DNA from: Eubacterium sp.
GTDB taxonomy: Bacteria; Bacillota; Clostridia; Lachnospirales; Lachnospiraceae
Direction of reading: 5' to 3'
DNA length: 26,077 bases
Assembly: GCA_003486385.1 (NCBI GenBank)
Contig: DNFT01000130.1
Location: forward strand, 1 to 26,077
Made by a program: the position numbers and the translations under genes. This document shows, in pieces, positions 15,686 to 22,694 of this stretch. The number at the start of each line of letters is the position of its first letter. Within the stretch, counting starts at the first letter, position 1. The notes below the pieces were generated by a model, which was given only the letters and a program-made list of their open reading frames with translations, made no database searches and was not told the DNA's origin.

Positions 15686-16558
15686 TCAAAGTCTCTTTAA
15701 AATAGCCTTTTTGTCTTCCTTGGAAACTCCCATTGCATCAAGTGCCTGCTCTGCTGTCAATTTCATGGTGACCATTAAGTTCTTCATTGCATTGAACAAA
15801 GTATCCATTCTTTCTTCTGCTGCTCTACTCTCAGCTACATCTTCAATAATCTGACACATAACTTCTCGACCTCCTTCTGTTTCCTTATAATATTTTACAT
15901 GTTTTTTTAATATGTCGCAATACATATCAACAGACCTGCTACATCCAAAATCATGTACTAATCTTCCAATTTGGGTAGTTGCATCTTTATACGCACCATT
16001 AACATAAATTATATGCGAACCATCTGAAAAATCTCTATTATTTTCTTTGATGACCCTCTCAACATGATATAACGGTAAACCTTCTCCAATTACATCATTC
16101 TGTGTAATAAAAATCACATACGAATCCTTAATTTCTTTAAACTTCTGCCCTTCCTCCAGAAGCTTACTATCAATCAATGCACTATGAAATCTTGCTCTTT
16201 GCGGAATTGCCCCTGTGTCCGCACGCTGTACTTCAATATCATATACTTTGCCATTGCCATCAACCGCCCGAATATCTATTGTAATACATCTGTACGGAAT
16301 CACATTCTTATACTCGTGCTGTCCCTTTACCTCAAGAACACACATATCGTCTCTTTCAAATATTGTGTTCAATAAAAATTCTGTAGCTTCTGTATTTTCA
16401 TCAAATACTAATGACATAAAATCATCATCAAATAGACAAAGCTTTTCAACAGCCTCCAGTGTCTTTTCAGACCATTTTCTTTCTATATATTCTGACAAAT
16501 TATCTCCCCTTCCGTAATTTCGTTTTACCTGCATTTCAAATTCATCGCATTCAGCCAT
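15686..16558 (-). CDS. Rpn-family PD-(D/E)XK nuclease / putative transposase
   Basis: Member of the Rpn (recombination-promoting nuclease, YhgA-like) group, endonucleases related to transposases; in E. coli Rpn proteins raise RecA-independent recombination, and some act in phage defence. Of 290 residues, the core SEKTLEAVEKLCLFDDDFM is at 30-48 and the nuclease motif is ITIDIRAVD with Asp95, then DIEVQ with Glu109 and Gln111. The C terminus is a helical region ending in LTAEQALDAMGVSKEDKK. The ATG at 16558 has only a weak AGAG site; a TTG near residue 21 (LSEYIERKW) has AGGGGAG just before it and may be the true start. No terminal repeats or second transposase gene are present, so mobility is not shown. 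Confidence 0.86.
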   Translation of the reverse strand: MAECDEFEMQVKRNYGRGDNLSEYIERKWSEKTLEAVEKLCLFDDDFMSLVFDENTEATEFLLNTIFERDDMCVLEVKGQHEYKNVIPYRCITIDIRAVDGNGKVYDIEVQRADTGAIPQRARFHSALIDSKLLEEGQKFKEIKDSYVIFITQNDVIGEGLPLYHVERVIKENNRDFSDGSHIIYVNGAYKDATTQIGRLVHDFGCSRSVDMYCDILKKHVKYYKETEGGREVMCQIIEDVAESRAAEERMDTLFNAMKNLMVTMKLTAEQALDAMGVSKEDKKAILKRL

Positions 16559-16716
16559 TATTATAATCTCTTCAAAACAACCTTATCACAATTAATATTT
16601 CATCCAAAACTTCAATATCTTTATTAGATACTTTCCCTAACTTTTTTATAAAATATAAATTTTATTATTTTTACAAGATTCTAACATTCTCCAAAATGTT
16701 TTCCTGCATATTATTT

Positions 16717-17292
16717 CTAACATTTTTTTATCTTATAATATTCGCAATGAATCCCATATTTGTCATCCACAAGCCTTTTGTCTATACGAACATTATGTTC
16801 CCCGCAAAATGCATCTATATCGAAATCAGTATCCTTATGCAGTATCTGGAGGTATAATGCTCCATTCTCCTTAATCAGCGAAATAGCTTTGGCAATGATA
16901 GCCTTTGTCTTTCCGGATTCAGCAACCGCTGAGCCGACCATCGTCACCAAATCGAATTTTTTGTCAAAATCGTAGGTAATCGCATCGGCACAAATTACCT
17001 TGATTGGATTGGTATTATTTTCGTTTTCAAGGCACGCAGCCAGATTATCAGAGCACTCTCTGTCAATATCAATAGAAGTCAAAGAGCCATTCATTACCTT
17101 ATACGATAAGTACCTGTCCCAGTATCCCGCGCCTATCCCTATATTCAGAATATCAAAATCATTATGAATTATAAAATTTTCCTCCAAAAAACACGCAAAC
17201 ATATATTCCAGATATTTATTTTGCAGTGAAGTATTCCATTCGCCGGCTTCCCCGCCCCAGCAATCACCGTAAACCTTTAACAAATCTACCAT
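16717..17292 (-). CDS. small class I SAM-dependent methyltransferase
   Basis: Not assigned to a named family beyond the Rossmann methyltransferase fold, 191 residues. Motif I is ILNIGIGAGYWD (about 48-59), the acidic end of strand 2 is SIDID (73-77), and FDLVTMVGSAV is motif IV. The first 45 residues (GDCWGGEAGEWNTSLQNKY) probably close over the active site. GGGGAAATGATTT precedes the ATG. The substrate is unknown. It is separated from the Rpn gene by about 160 AT-rich bases and lies directly downstream of the tRNA array terminator, on the same strand. It could be a small-molecule or polyketide-type methyltransferase acquired with the block. Confidence 0.8.
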   Translation of the reverse strand: MVDLLKVYGDCWGGEAGEWNTSLQNKYLEYMFACFLEENFIIHNDFDILNIGIGAGYWDRYLSYKVMNGSLTSIDIDRECSDNLAACLENENNTNPIKVICADAITYDFDKKFDLVTMVGSAVAESGKTKAIIAKAISLIKENGALYLQILHKDTDFDIDAFCGEHNVRIDKRLVDDKYGIHCEYYKIKKC

Positions 17293-17415
17293 AAATCATT
17301 TCCCCTGCCCGAATTTTGTCATAAGTTTTTATTCCCTGCACCGCGCAAACGTATAATGCTCAATTTTCTATAATATAGCTAATAGCAATCACACTATCCA
17401 TTTATAGTATATATT

Positions 17416-17452
17416 AAAAAGCCTGCAAATGCAATCTCTTGCATTTACAGGC
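17416..17452 (-). terminator. rho-independent terminator of the tRNA array
   Basis: Arms GCCTGCAAATGCAA (17421-17434) and TTGCATTTACAGGC (17439-17452), one mismatch, followed on the minus strand by TTTTT. It starts 9 bases after tRNA-Leu. Confidence 0.88.
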
Positions 17453-17460
17453 ACCCAAAG

Positions 17461-17540
17461 TGCGGATAACAGGAGTTGAACCTGCACGGTCTCCCACTAG
17501 ATCCTAAGTCTAGCGCGTCTGCCAATTCCGCCATATCCGC
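17461..17540 (-). tRNA. tRNA-Leu (anticodon TAG)
   Basis: Acceptor GCGGATA pairs with TATCCGC; discriminator A; loop CTTAGGA gives anticodon TAG, reading CTA/CTN. It has a variable arm as expected for Leu. CCA is not encoded. It is the last gene of the array and is preceded by a terminator-like hairpin. Confidence 0.95.
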
Positions 17541-17554
17541 ATATTGTATATTAA

Positions 17555-17572
17555 GGATAAGAAAACTTATCC
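17555..17572. repeat. hairpin just before tRNA-Leu
   Basis: Perfect arms GGATAAG and CTTATCC around AAAA, in the spacer between tRNA-Lys and tRNA-Leu. It may be a processing site for the tRNA-Leu 5' end. Confidence 0.5.
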
Positions 17573-17576
17573 GATG

Positions 17577-17612
17577 AAAAAAAATATCTCCGATTCATAT
17601 AACGAATCCGAG
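17577..17612 (-). terminator. terminator-like hairpin inside the tRNA array
   Basis: On the minus strand, arms of nine (17612-17604 with 17596-17588, one C-C or G-G mismatch) are followed by ATA and eight Ts. It stands between tRNA-Lys and tRNA-Leu, so it would reduce or stop transcription of tRNA-Leu from the array promoter. Confidence 0.6.
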
Positions 17613-17621
17613 AAAAACAAG

Positions 17622-17694
17622 TGAGCCATCCGGGACTCGAACCCGGGACAACTTGATTAAAAGTCAAGTGCTCTACCGCCTGAGCTAATGGCCC
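17622..17694 (-). tRNA. tRNA-Lys (anticodon TTT)
   Basis: Acceptor GGGCCAT with ATGGCTC (one G-U), discriminator A, loop CTTTTAA. CCA is not encoded. Sixth gene of the array. Confidence 0.96.
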
Positions 17695-17712
17695 ATATTA
17701 TGCATCACATAA

Positions 17713-17785
17713 CTGGGCTAGGTGGATTCGAACCACCGTAATGCAGCAGTCAAAGTGCTGTGCCTTACCGCTTGGCGATAGCCCA
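17713..17785 (-). tRNA. tRNA-Gln (anticodon TTG)
   Basis: Acceptor TGGGCTA with TAGCCCA, discriminator G, loop CTTTGAC giving anticodon TTG. The weak U1-A72 first pair is typical of Gln tRNA. CCA is not encoded. Confidence 0.96.
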
Positions 17786-17794
17786 AAAATAAAG

Positions 17795-17868
17795 GGTGAG
17801 TACAGGGGCTCGAACCCTGGACCTTCAGAGCCACAATCTGACGCTCTACCAACTGCGCTATACCCACC
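17795..17868 (-). tRNA. tRNA-His (anticodon GTG)
   Basis: The extra 5' G opposite discriminator C73, the identity mark of His tRNA, is encoded (17868 with 17795). Acceptor GTGGGTA pairs with TACTCAC; loop TTGTGGC gives GTG. CCA is not encoded. Confidence 0.96.
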
Positions 17869-17929
17869 ATAGTATCTGGTCTATAACCAAGACCTATTAA
17901 CACCAAGTTGTAAATATGGTATTAAAAAA

Positions 17930-18003
<74 letters not shown>

Positions 18004-18006
18004 ATA

Positions 18007-18024
18007 TTGCTATTCTCATAGCAA
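18007..18024. repeat. hairpin between tRNA-Gly and tRNA-Arg
   Basis: Perfect arms TTGCTAT and ATAGCAA around TCTC fill the 22-base spacer. It has no T-run, so it looks like a processing or spacing structure. Confidence 0.5.
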
Positions 18025-18025
18025 A

Positions 18026-18096
18026 AGCGGGTGATGGGAATCGAACCCACGTATCTAGCTTGGAAGGCTAGTGTTCTACCATTGAACTACACCCGC
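18026..18096 (-). tRNA. tRNA-Gly (anticodon TCC)
   Basis: Acceptor GCGGGTG with CACCCGC, discriminator T, loop CTTCCAA giving TCC. CCA is not encoded. Confidence 0.96.
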
Positions 18097-18102
18097 ATAC
18101 AG

Positions 18103-18177
18103 TCGGGGTGACAGGATTCGAACCTGCGACCTCCTGATCCCAAATCAGGCGCTCTAGCCAAGCTGAGCCACACCCCG
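18103..18177 (-). tRNA. tRNA-Pro (anticodon TGG)
   Basis: Acceptor CGGGGTG with CACCCCG, discriminator A, loop TTTGGGA giving TGG. CCA is not encoded. First gene of the array, 6 bases before tRNA-Gly. Confidence 0.96.
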
Positions 18178-18196
18178 GTGTACTTTTTATTTTCTT

Positions 18197-18218
18197 TTGC
18201 GTTATTTCCTTGACGCAA
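18197..18218. repeat. hairpin at the 5' end of the tRNA array transcript
   Basis: Arms TTGCGT (18197-18202) and ACGCAA (18213-18218) begin at about the predicted start of transcription, ahead of tRNA-Pro. Confidence 0.4.
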
Positions 18219-18223
18219 GAATG

Positions 18224-18252
18224 ATTATATTATAACACCAGCAAAAAGTCAA
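18224..18252 (-). promoter_or_regulatory. strong promoter of the seven-gene tRNA array
   Basis: On the minus strand: TTGACT (18252-18247), a 17-base spacer, TATAAT (18229-18224). The predicted start is about 40 bases before tRNA-Pro. Confidence 0.85.
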
Positions 18253-18303
18253 CACCTTTTTTTAAATTTTTTTAATTTTTTTGAAAATCAAATAATTGCA
18301 ACT

Positions 18304-18328
18304 ATTTAAGCCCCATAAACAGGGGCTT
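18304..18328 (-). terminator. probable terminator of the 22412-18335 operon
   Basis: Arms AAGCCCC (18308-18314) and GGGGCTT (18322-18328) around a seven-base loop lie 6 bases after the phosphoesterase stop. The minus-strand tail is only TTAAATAG, so termination may be partial. Confidence 0.5.
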
Positions 18329-18334
18329 TGCGGG

Positions 18335-18817
18335 CTATATGGTGTGTAGAGAACAGTACGCTTTTTTTCCATCTTCGGAGATTTCTATTGTCCCGTAGGT
18401 ACATCTTCTTCCCTCCTGCCTTGGCATGGAAATGCTTCCGGGATTAAATGCGCTGATTCCCCTCATATATGTGAGGTCGGGAATATGGCTGTGACCATAG
18501 AGGGCAATATCTGCCCCGACGGACTCCGCCTTGTCTATAAGCCTTCCAAGCCCTGATTTGACCCCGTACGCGTGTCCGTGGGTTACAAATATGCGGTGGC
18601 CACACACATCTACCACTTCCTCCCCCTTAAGAGGGCTGCACATATCACAATTTCCGCGCACCATCACAACGGGGCAGTCAACGAACTCCTCTATATAATC
18701 TGCAAGGTCACCCGAATCCCCACAATGTATCAACATGTCTATCGGCTTAATCTGCTCTAAAAGCTTGAATAAATTGGTATTATAACCATGTGTATCACTC
18801 ACAACAAGTATCTTCAT
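18335..18817 (-). CDS. YfcE-like metallophosphoesterase
   Basis: Two-metal phosphodiesterase of the YfcE/MJ0936 family, 160 residues. All metal-site motifs are present: SDTHG (7-11), HCGDSG, GNCD, THGHAYG and GHSH. Members split model phosphodiesters; the natural substrate is unknown. I chose the ATG at 18817, with AGGTG 9 bases before it; a GTG at 18829 is also open. It is the last gene of the operon after rdgB. Pairing of rdgB with this phosphoesterase is common in Clostridia and suggests a shared role in clearing aberrant nucleotides. A 129-base gap with a large inverted repeat precedes it. Confidence 0.9.
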   Translation of the reverse strand: MKILVVSDTHGYNTNLFKLLEQIKPIDMLIHCGDSGDLADYIEEFVDCPVVMVRGNCDMCSPLKGEEVVDVCGHRIFVTHGHAYGVKSGLGRLIDKAESVGADIALYGHSHIPDLTYMRGISAFNPGSISMPRQEGRRCTYGTIEISEDGKKAYCSLHTI

Positions 18818-18846
18818 AAAGTTTTTCACCTGCTCAATGCTATTCT

Positions 18847-18937
18847 TAGGTAATTGCTGACTCTGTGTGTGGCAGCCGTGCGTTGTACAATTTTACACAA
18901 CCTTTTTACCGGCAGGAACGAGCTTTGCAATTACCTA
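18847..18937 (-). repeat. 91-base inverted-repeat element between rdgB and the phosphoesterase
   Basis: Eleven-base perfect arms TAGGTAATTGC (18847-18857) and GCAATTACCTA (18927-18937) bound the element. Inside is a second hairpin (18882-18888 with 18895-18901) whose two outermost-loop pairs are G-U only if read from the minus strand, the direction of the operon. This points to a structured RNA leader or intergenic element. It could also be a small palindromic repeat; no target duplication flanks it. Confidence 0.55.
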
Positions 18938-18946
18938 TACCATCTC

Positions 18947-19537
18947 CTACAGCCACTCCTTAATATATTTCTTCATCTCAGCAAGCGCCTTACCTCTATG
19001 GCTTACCTTGTTCTTCTCATCTGCTGTAAGCTGCGCTGTGGTGCGCCCGAACTCAGGCACATACACAATAGGATCATACCCGAAGCCGTTCTCTCCCATC
19101 GGCTCATGCGCTATAATGCCCTCTATCGTTCCCCTTGTAGTTCTGACCGTACCATCCGGAAAAACAGCCGCTATGGCGCACACAAAGCGTGCCGTGCGCT
19201 TGTCATCCTCCACACCGTCAAGTCTGTCTATTATGCTCTTATTCTTCACGCTGTAAGGTGTATCCTCACCCATATATCGCGCAGAATAAATTCCCGGCTC
19301 TTTGTTAAGGTAATCAACCTCAAGTCCTGAATCATCCGCTAACACTATATCACTGCTTAGTGCTGCCACCGCTCTGGCCTTTATTATTGCATTCTCTTCG
19401 AATGAATTTCCATCCTCCACAATGTCAAGACTGCAGCCTGCCTCCTTCATTGACAGAATCTCAACACCCAGATCCGCCATAATCATTCTGATTTCTCTCA
19501 TTTTTCCTTCATTCGTGGTTGCAAAAATTATCCTCAT
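18947..19537 (-). CDS. rdgB: non-canonical purine NTP pyrophosphatase (RdgB/HAM1)
   Basis: Hydrolyses ITP, XTP and their deoxy forms to monophosphates, keeping deaminated purines out of nucleic acids. The 196 residues show the family marks: the phosphate-binding start FATTNEGKMREI (5-16), SFEENAIIKARA, the catalytic LADDSGLEVDYLN, GIYSARY, and the base-recognising GENGFGYDPIVYVPEFG followed by SHRGKAL. GAGGAG stands 6 bases before the ATG. It begins 11 bases after the protease gene, in the same operon. Confidence 0.96.
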   Translation of the reverse strand: MRIIFATTNEGKMREIRMIMADLGVEILSMKEAGCSLDIVEDGNSFEENAIIKARAVAALSSDIVLADDSGLEVDYLNKEPGIYSARYMGEDTPYSVKNKSIIDRLDGVEDDKRTARFVCAIAAVFPDGTVRTTRGTIEGIIAHEPMGENGFGYDPIVYVPEFGRTTAQLTADEKNKVSHRGKALAEMKKYIKEWL

Positions 19538-19548
19538 AGTTTTCTCCT

Positions 19549-21255
19549 CTATCTTTTATTTGTAAACATCTTAAGACACACATTGCACTGTTTAGTCTCC
19601 TCAGTCCTTATCCAGATATCACCATGTGGGCTTATATACCCCTCTCCGTCATCAAGCACAACCGAAGCCGTTGCTGAATCGCCGCGATATTCTACGGCAA
19701 CAGGGCGCTTTGAATTAGGTGTCTGGATATACACAACAATCGCATAACGTCCCCCCTGCTCAAGGTTCACCTTCTCAGGTATTTTGACCGTATAATATCC
19801 GGCATTGCTGAACGTCCCCTTTGTCAGGAGCCTTCTCATACTGAATGAAGCCTCATCCTTGAAGTCCTCAACAATATATATTTCATAGGAAGAATCAGGC
19901 GCCACACTGTAAAATGCCACCGCCTCGAGGCTCTCATCATCATTGGCGGTATACACATTTGCAAAATAAGCGTAATCCCTGTCATAGCCAATCTGTCCTA
20001 CCCAGCCGCACAAATCCGTCTGATATATATTGTCATAATTGTCCGTGCCCTCTATTCCTGTATAGATGACATTGTGGACGCCTATATTACTGTCATAATA
20101 GGAAACATAGAATACACCCCTATCGCCGAACTCCTCTCCCCAGCTATTAGCACATATAAATGCGCCGTCACCCTCCGGTTCAAACGTAAAATTAGAGGCA
20201 GGATATGTATCATCCCATCCTATAATAACTATATCATGGTTAGGCTTTTCCGGTCCGATATAGCAGTAGGAATACTTATTTTCATCATAATATATGGAAG
20301 TGCTCCTGCTGTCGGGCATTTCCATATAAAGTGAACTCTGCACACCTCCATACAAAAACACTGATTTTTTTATATTGTCATAGTTCTTGCTCTCAAGCAC
20401 CTGTGCTTCCTGAAGGTGCACAACAGCCTCAAGTCCCTCCGGCGAATACCCATCACCATACGGATCATCCTCCTCAAGAACAGGTCCTGTCCATGACGCG
20501 AGGTACGCTATAGCCATCGTGTATTCCCCACCATCGTTCTGTGTCATGCTGAAATTGTTGTTTATGGACATATGATCCTCAGAGAAATCTATATTGGTTT
20601 CCGGCTTGAGGGTAGTCTCCAACGCCATGAGCGAGGCAAATGCCCAGCAGGTTCCGAATGTACTCTGATTCTTTATCTCAGGCATTCTTCCCTCAGCACG
20701 GTAATCATAGATGTACGGAAATACCCTCTCATCCGGCTTCATATTGACAAAAGCGGCTGTATTGCTGTTAACGTCCCATGTATAGTCATATGACAAGCCC
20801 TCCTCGATGACCTGAGAAGGCACATATATGTGATTATTCCGGCATAACACCTTGGTTGACAATTCCCTGCTCTGGTCATCGCGCATCATTGTCTTCTGAC
20901 CTGCCGACAACACTATCCTTGAATTAAACTTTTCAAGAATAAGGTGATTGGAGCTATAAAAATTAGCAGCACATAAAAACCACTCCGACAAAACCTCCGA
21001 TGATATATACAATTGTAACTCATCATCAAAAAAAATCTGTTCAGCCGTTGCCGCTACAGACTTGCCATCTATCTGCAGCTTTATCCCTCTGGAATTTATA
21101 TTTCCTGCAATTATTCCGTTCCACCTGCTATCTCTTGTGATTCCTGAGGCTCCCTGCTTTACTGCCTGCGGATTATAGTCATCCATGAAAACCCATATAC
21201 TGCATGCTATAACCACAAGCATCACAGATAAATACCATCTTACTGATTTTCTCAA
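19549..21255 (-). CDS. membrane-anchored papain-like (C1) cysteine protease with lectin-like domain
   Basis: Cell-surface protease, 568 residues. A signal anchor lies at about 8-24. Residues about 58-172 look like the copper-amine-oxidase N-terminal-like beta domain often found on clostridial surface proteins. The C1 core follows: Gln197, catalytic Cys203 (FGTCWAFAS), His340 (NHDIVIIGW) and Asn370 (ANSWG), all in the papain order. Residues about 410-560 match the lectin-like domain that accompanies C1 peptidases. The start is TTG at 21255, with AGGAGA just before it, and its TTG overlaps the upstream TGA stop as TTGA. Coupling a surface protease to an RNA methyltransferase is unexpected. The substrate is unknown. 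Confidence 0.88.
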   Translation of the reverse strand: MRKSVRWYLSVMLVVIACSIWVFMDDYNPQAVKQGASGITRDSRWNGIIAGNINSRGIKLQIDGKSVAATAEQIFFDDELQLYISSEVLSEWFLCAANFYSSNHLILEKFNSRIVLSAGQKTMMRDDQSRELSTKVLCRNNHIYVPSQVIEEGLSYDYTWDVNSNTAAFVNMKPDERVFPYIYDYRAEGRMPEIKNQSTFGTCWAFASLMALETTLKPETNIDFSEDHMSINNNFSMTQNDGGEYTMAIAYLASWTGPVLEEDDPYGDGYSPEGLEAVVHLQEAQVLESKNYDNIKKSVFLYGGVQSSLYMEMPDSRSTSIYYDENKYSYCYIGPEKPNHDIVIIGWDDTYPASNFTFEPEGDGAFICANSWGEEFGDRGVFYVSYYDSNIGVHNVIYTGIEGTDNYDNIYQTDLCGWVGQIGYDRDYAYFANVYTANDDESLEAVAFYSVAPDSSYEIYIVEDFKDEASFSMRRLLTKGTFSNAGYYTVKIPEKVNLEQGGRYAIVVYIQTPNSKRPVAVEYRGDSATASVVLDDGEGYISPHGDIWIRTEETKQCNVCLKMFTNKR

Positions 21256-22412
21256 TTTTTCTCCTGCTTTCCCTGTCTAGGCGGCTTAGGCCCTAAAAAC
21301 TGATAATAATATGTCTTAAGCATACCATTGTATATTTTTCTGTTGGCATCAGCCTTGCGTCCGAAATAGCGCTCAGCCTCCGTATATGAGGTAATCATAA
21401 ATGCCGACCATGAATCAAGCGCCGCAAACTGTCTTCCGAATTCACTATAGATAGCCGGAAGCGTCTCCTTATCCTCAAGTCTCTCTCCATAAGGCGGATT
21501 GGTTATGATAAATCCATATTTTTTCGGATGGCTCAGCTCCTTAACCGGTCTCTCCTGAAAATGTATAAGCCCCGACACGCCCGCATTCTCCGCATTGCGC
21601 CTTGCCGTCTTTAAGACTTCCTTATCAATATCATATCCCTGAATATCTGTCTCTATGGATGTATCGACCAGATCATTTGCCTCATCTATACAATCATACC
21701 ACATTGAGCGTCCGATTATATTATCCCATTTTTCCCCGGTAAAGCTTCTGTTCATTCCCGGCGCTATATTTGCCGCCATCATCGCAGCTTCTATCGGGAT
21801 AGTTCCGCTTCCGCAGAAAGGATCGACAAGAATCCTGTCCTTTCTCCAAGGTGACAGCATTATAAGTGCAGCCGCCAGAGTCTCCGAAATAGGAGCTTTT
21901 CCGGCTACCGGTCTGTAGCCTCTCTTATGAAGTGAATCGCCTGAGCTGTCTATGCATACGGTTACCTCATCCTTATAGTTAAAAATCCTTATAGGATACT
22001 CACTTCCCGATTCCTCAAACCAATTCACCTTGTAATAAGTCTTAAGCCTCTCAACCATGGCTTTCTTTACAATCGACTGTATATCCGATGAACTGAAAAG
22101 CTTGCTGTTGACCGTAGTAGCTTTCGTTACCCAGAACTTACCGTCCTTAGGAATCCACTGCTCCCACTCTATAGCCTTAATTCCTTCAAAAAGCTCATCA
22201 AATGTGTATGCCTTAAATCTTCCTGCACATATCATTACACGCTCAGCCGTTCTAAGAAAAACATTGGCTCTGCAAAGTGCTTCCGCATCACCGAGAAATG
22301 TGATTCGTCCATCCTCAACACGCTCAATATCATACCCTAAATCAATAATTTCTCTCTTTAATACCGCCTCAAGTCCAAAATGACAAGGCACAACAATAGG
22401 AAAAGTCTTCAT
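21252..22412 (-). CDS. THUMP-domain class I RNA methyltransferase (RlmL/YpsC-like)
   Basis: Probably makes N2-methylguanosine in 23S rRNA, like the N-terminal half of RlmKL. Of 386 residues, the THUMP RNA-binding region is about 45-155, then GYRPVAGKAPISETLAAA, SAM motif VDPFCGSGTIPIEAA (196-210) and the catalytic NPPYGERL (305-312) typical of amino-methylating enzymes. GGAG precedes the ATG. It is the first gene of the operon and has a promoter at 22446-22475. A tRNA rather than rRNA target is possible, since the family includes Trm14/TrmN. Confidence 0.92.
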   Translation of the reverse strand: MKTFPIVVPCHFGLEAVLKREIIDLGYDIERVEDGRITFLGDAEALCRANVFLRTAERVMICAGRFKAYTFDELFEGIKAIEWEQWIPKDGKFWVTKATTVNSKLFSSSDIQSIVKKAMVERLKTYYKVNWFEESGSEYPIRIFNYKDEVTVCIDSSGDSLHKRGYRPVAGKAPISETLAAALIMLSPWRKDRILVDPFCGSGTIPIEAAMMAANIAPGMNRSFTGEKWDNIIGRSMWYDCIDEANDLVDTSIETDIQGYDIDKEVLKTARRNAENAGVSGLIHFQERPVKELSHPKKYGFIITNPPYGERLEDKETLPAIYSEFGRQFAALDSWSAFMITSYTEAERYFGRKADANRKIYNGMLKTYYYQFLGPKPPRQGKQEKN

Positions 22413-22445
22413 TCATATCTCCAATTCTATAATATTTATATAATG

Positions 22446-22475
22446 ATTGTAGCCCTTGATACCCCCCCTTGTCAA
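22446..22475 (-). promoter_or_regulatory. promoter of the RNA methyltransferase operon
   Basis: Minus strand: perfect TTGACA (22475-22470), an 18-base spacer containing seven Gs in a row, then TACAAT (22451-22446), about 35 bases before the start codon. Confidence 0.7.
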
Positions 22476-22531
22476 ACTGAATTACCAGTTGATTCTCTCC
22501 ACCACATTTCGACATTTTTTTTAAAAACCTC

Positions 22532-22560
22532 TTGCAATTTAGAATATCATACTGTATAAT
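22532..22560 (+). promoter_or_regulatory. plus-strand promoter without a coding gene
   Basis: TTGCAA (22532-22537), a 17-base spacer, then perfect TATAAT (22555-22560). No coding frame follows before the terminator at 22628-22656. Confidence 0.6.
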
Positions 22561-22566
22561 ATCCCA

Positions 22567-22656
22567 TGTAAGGTACGTAAGTATCTTATGTATAACCCCT
22601 TATTAATTATTTATACTCCCCTCATCGAAAAAGAAGTGGCTCCCCCACTTCTTTTT
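22567..22656 (+). ncRNA. candidate short non-coding RNA
   Basis: Predicted transcript of about 90 bases from the promoter at 22532-22560. It opens with a hairpin (22566-22576 with 22581-22591) closed by a GTAA loop of the GNRA type, then an unpaired AT-rich linker, and ends in the intrinsic terminator. Three of the hairpin's eleven pairs are G-U on the plus strand and would be A-C mismatches on the minus strand, which supports this orientation. I do not recognise a known RNA family. It may instead be intergenic sequence with chance signals. Confidence 0.38.
22628..22656. terminator. bidirectional rho-independent terminator
   Basis: A twelve-pair stem AAAAAGAAGTGG (22628-22639) with CCACTTCTTTTT (22645-22656) and a CTCCC loop. 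It lies 38 bases past the stop of the minus-strand protease-like gene and also ends the candidate plus-strand RNA. Confidence 0.88.
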
Positions 22657-22694
22657 CACTTTCTATAGACATTTATCACTTATTGCCCTCACCA

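Noticed and set aside
15686..16558. Rpn gene as part of a complete insertion sequence
   Set aside because: No terminal inverted repeats or target duplications were found around it, and its own terminator lies inside the flanking region.
17718..17906. Minus-strand 62-codon frame across tRNA-Gln and tRNA-His
   Set aside because: It runs through two well-folded tRNA genes; the sequence is explained by the tRNAs.
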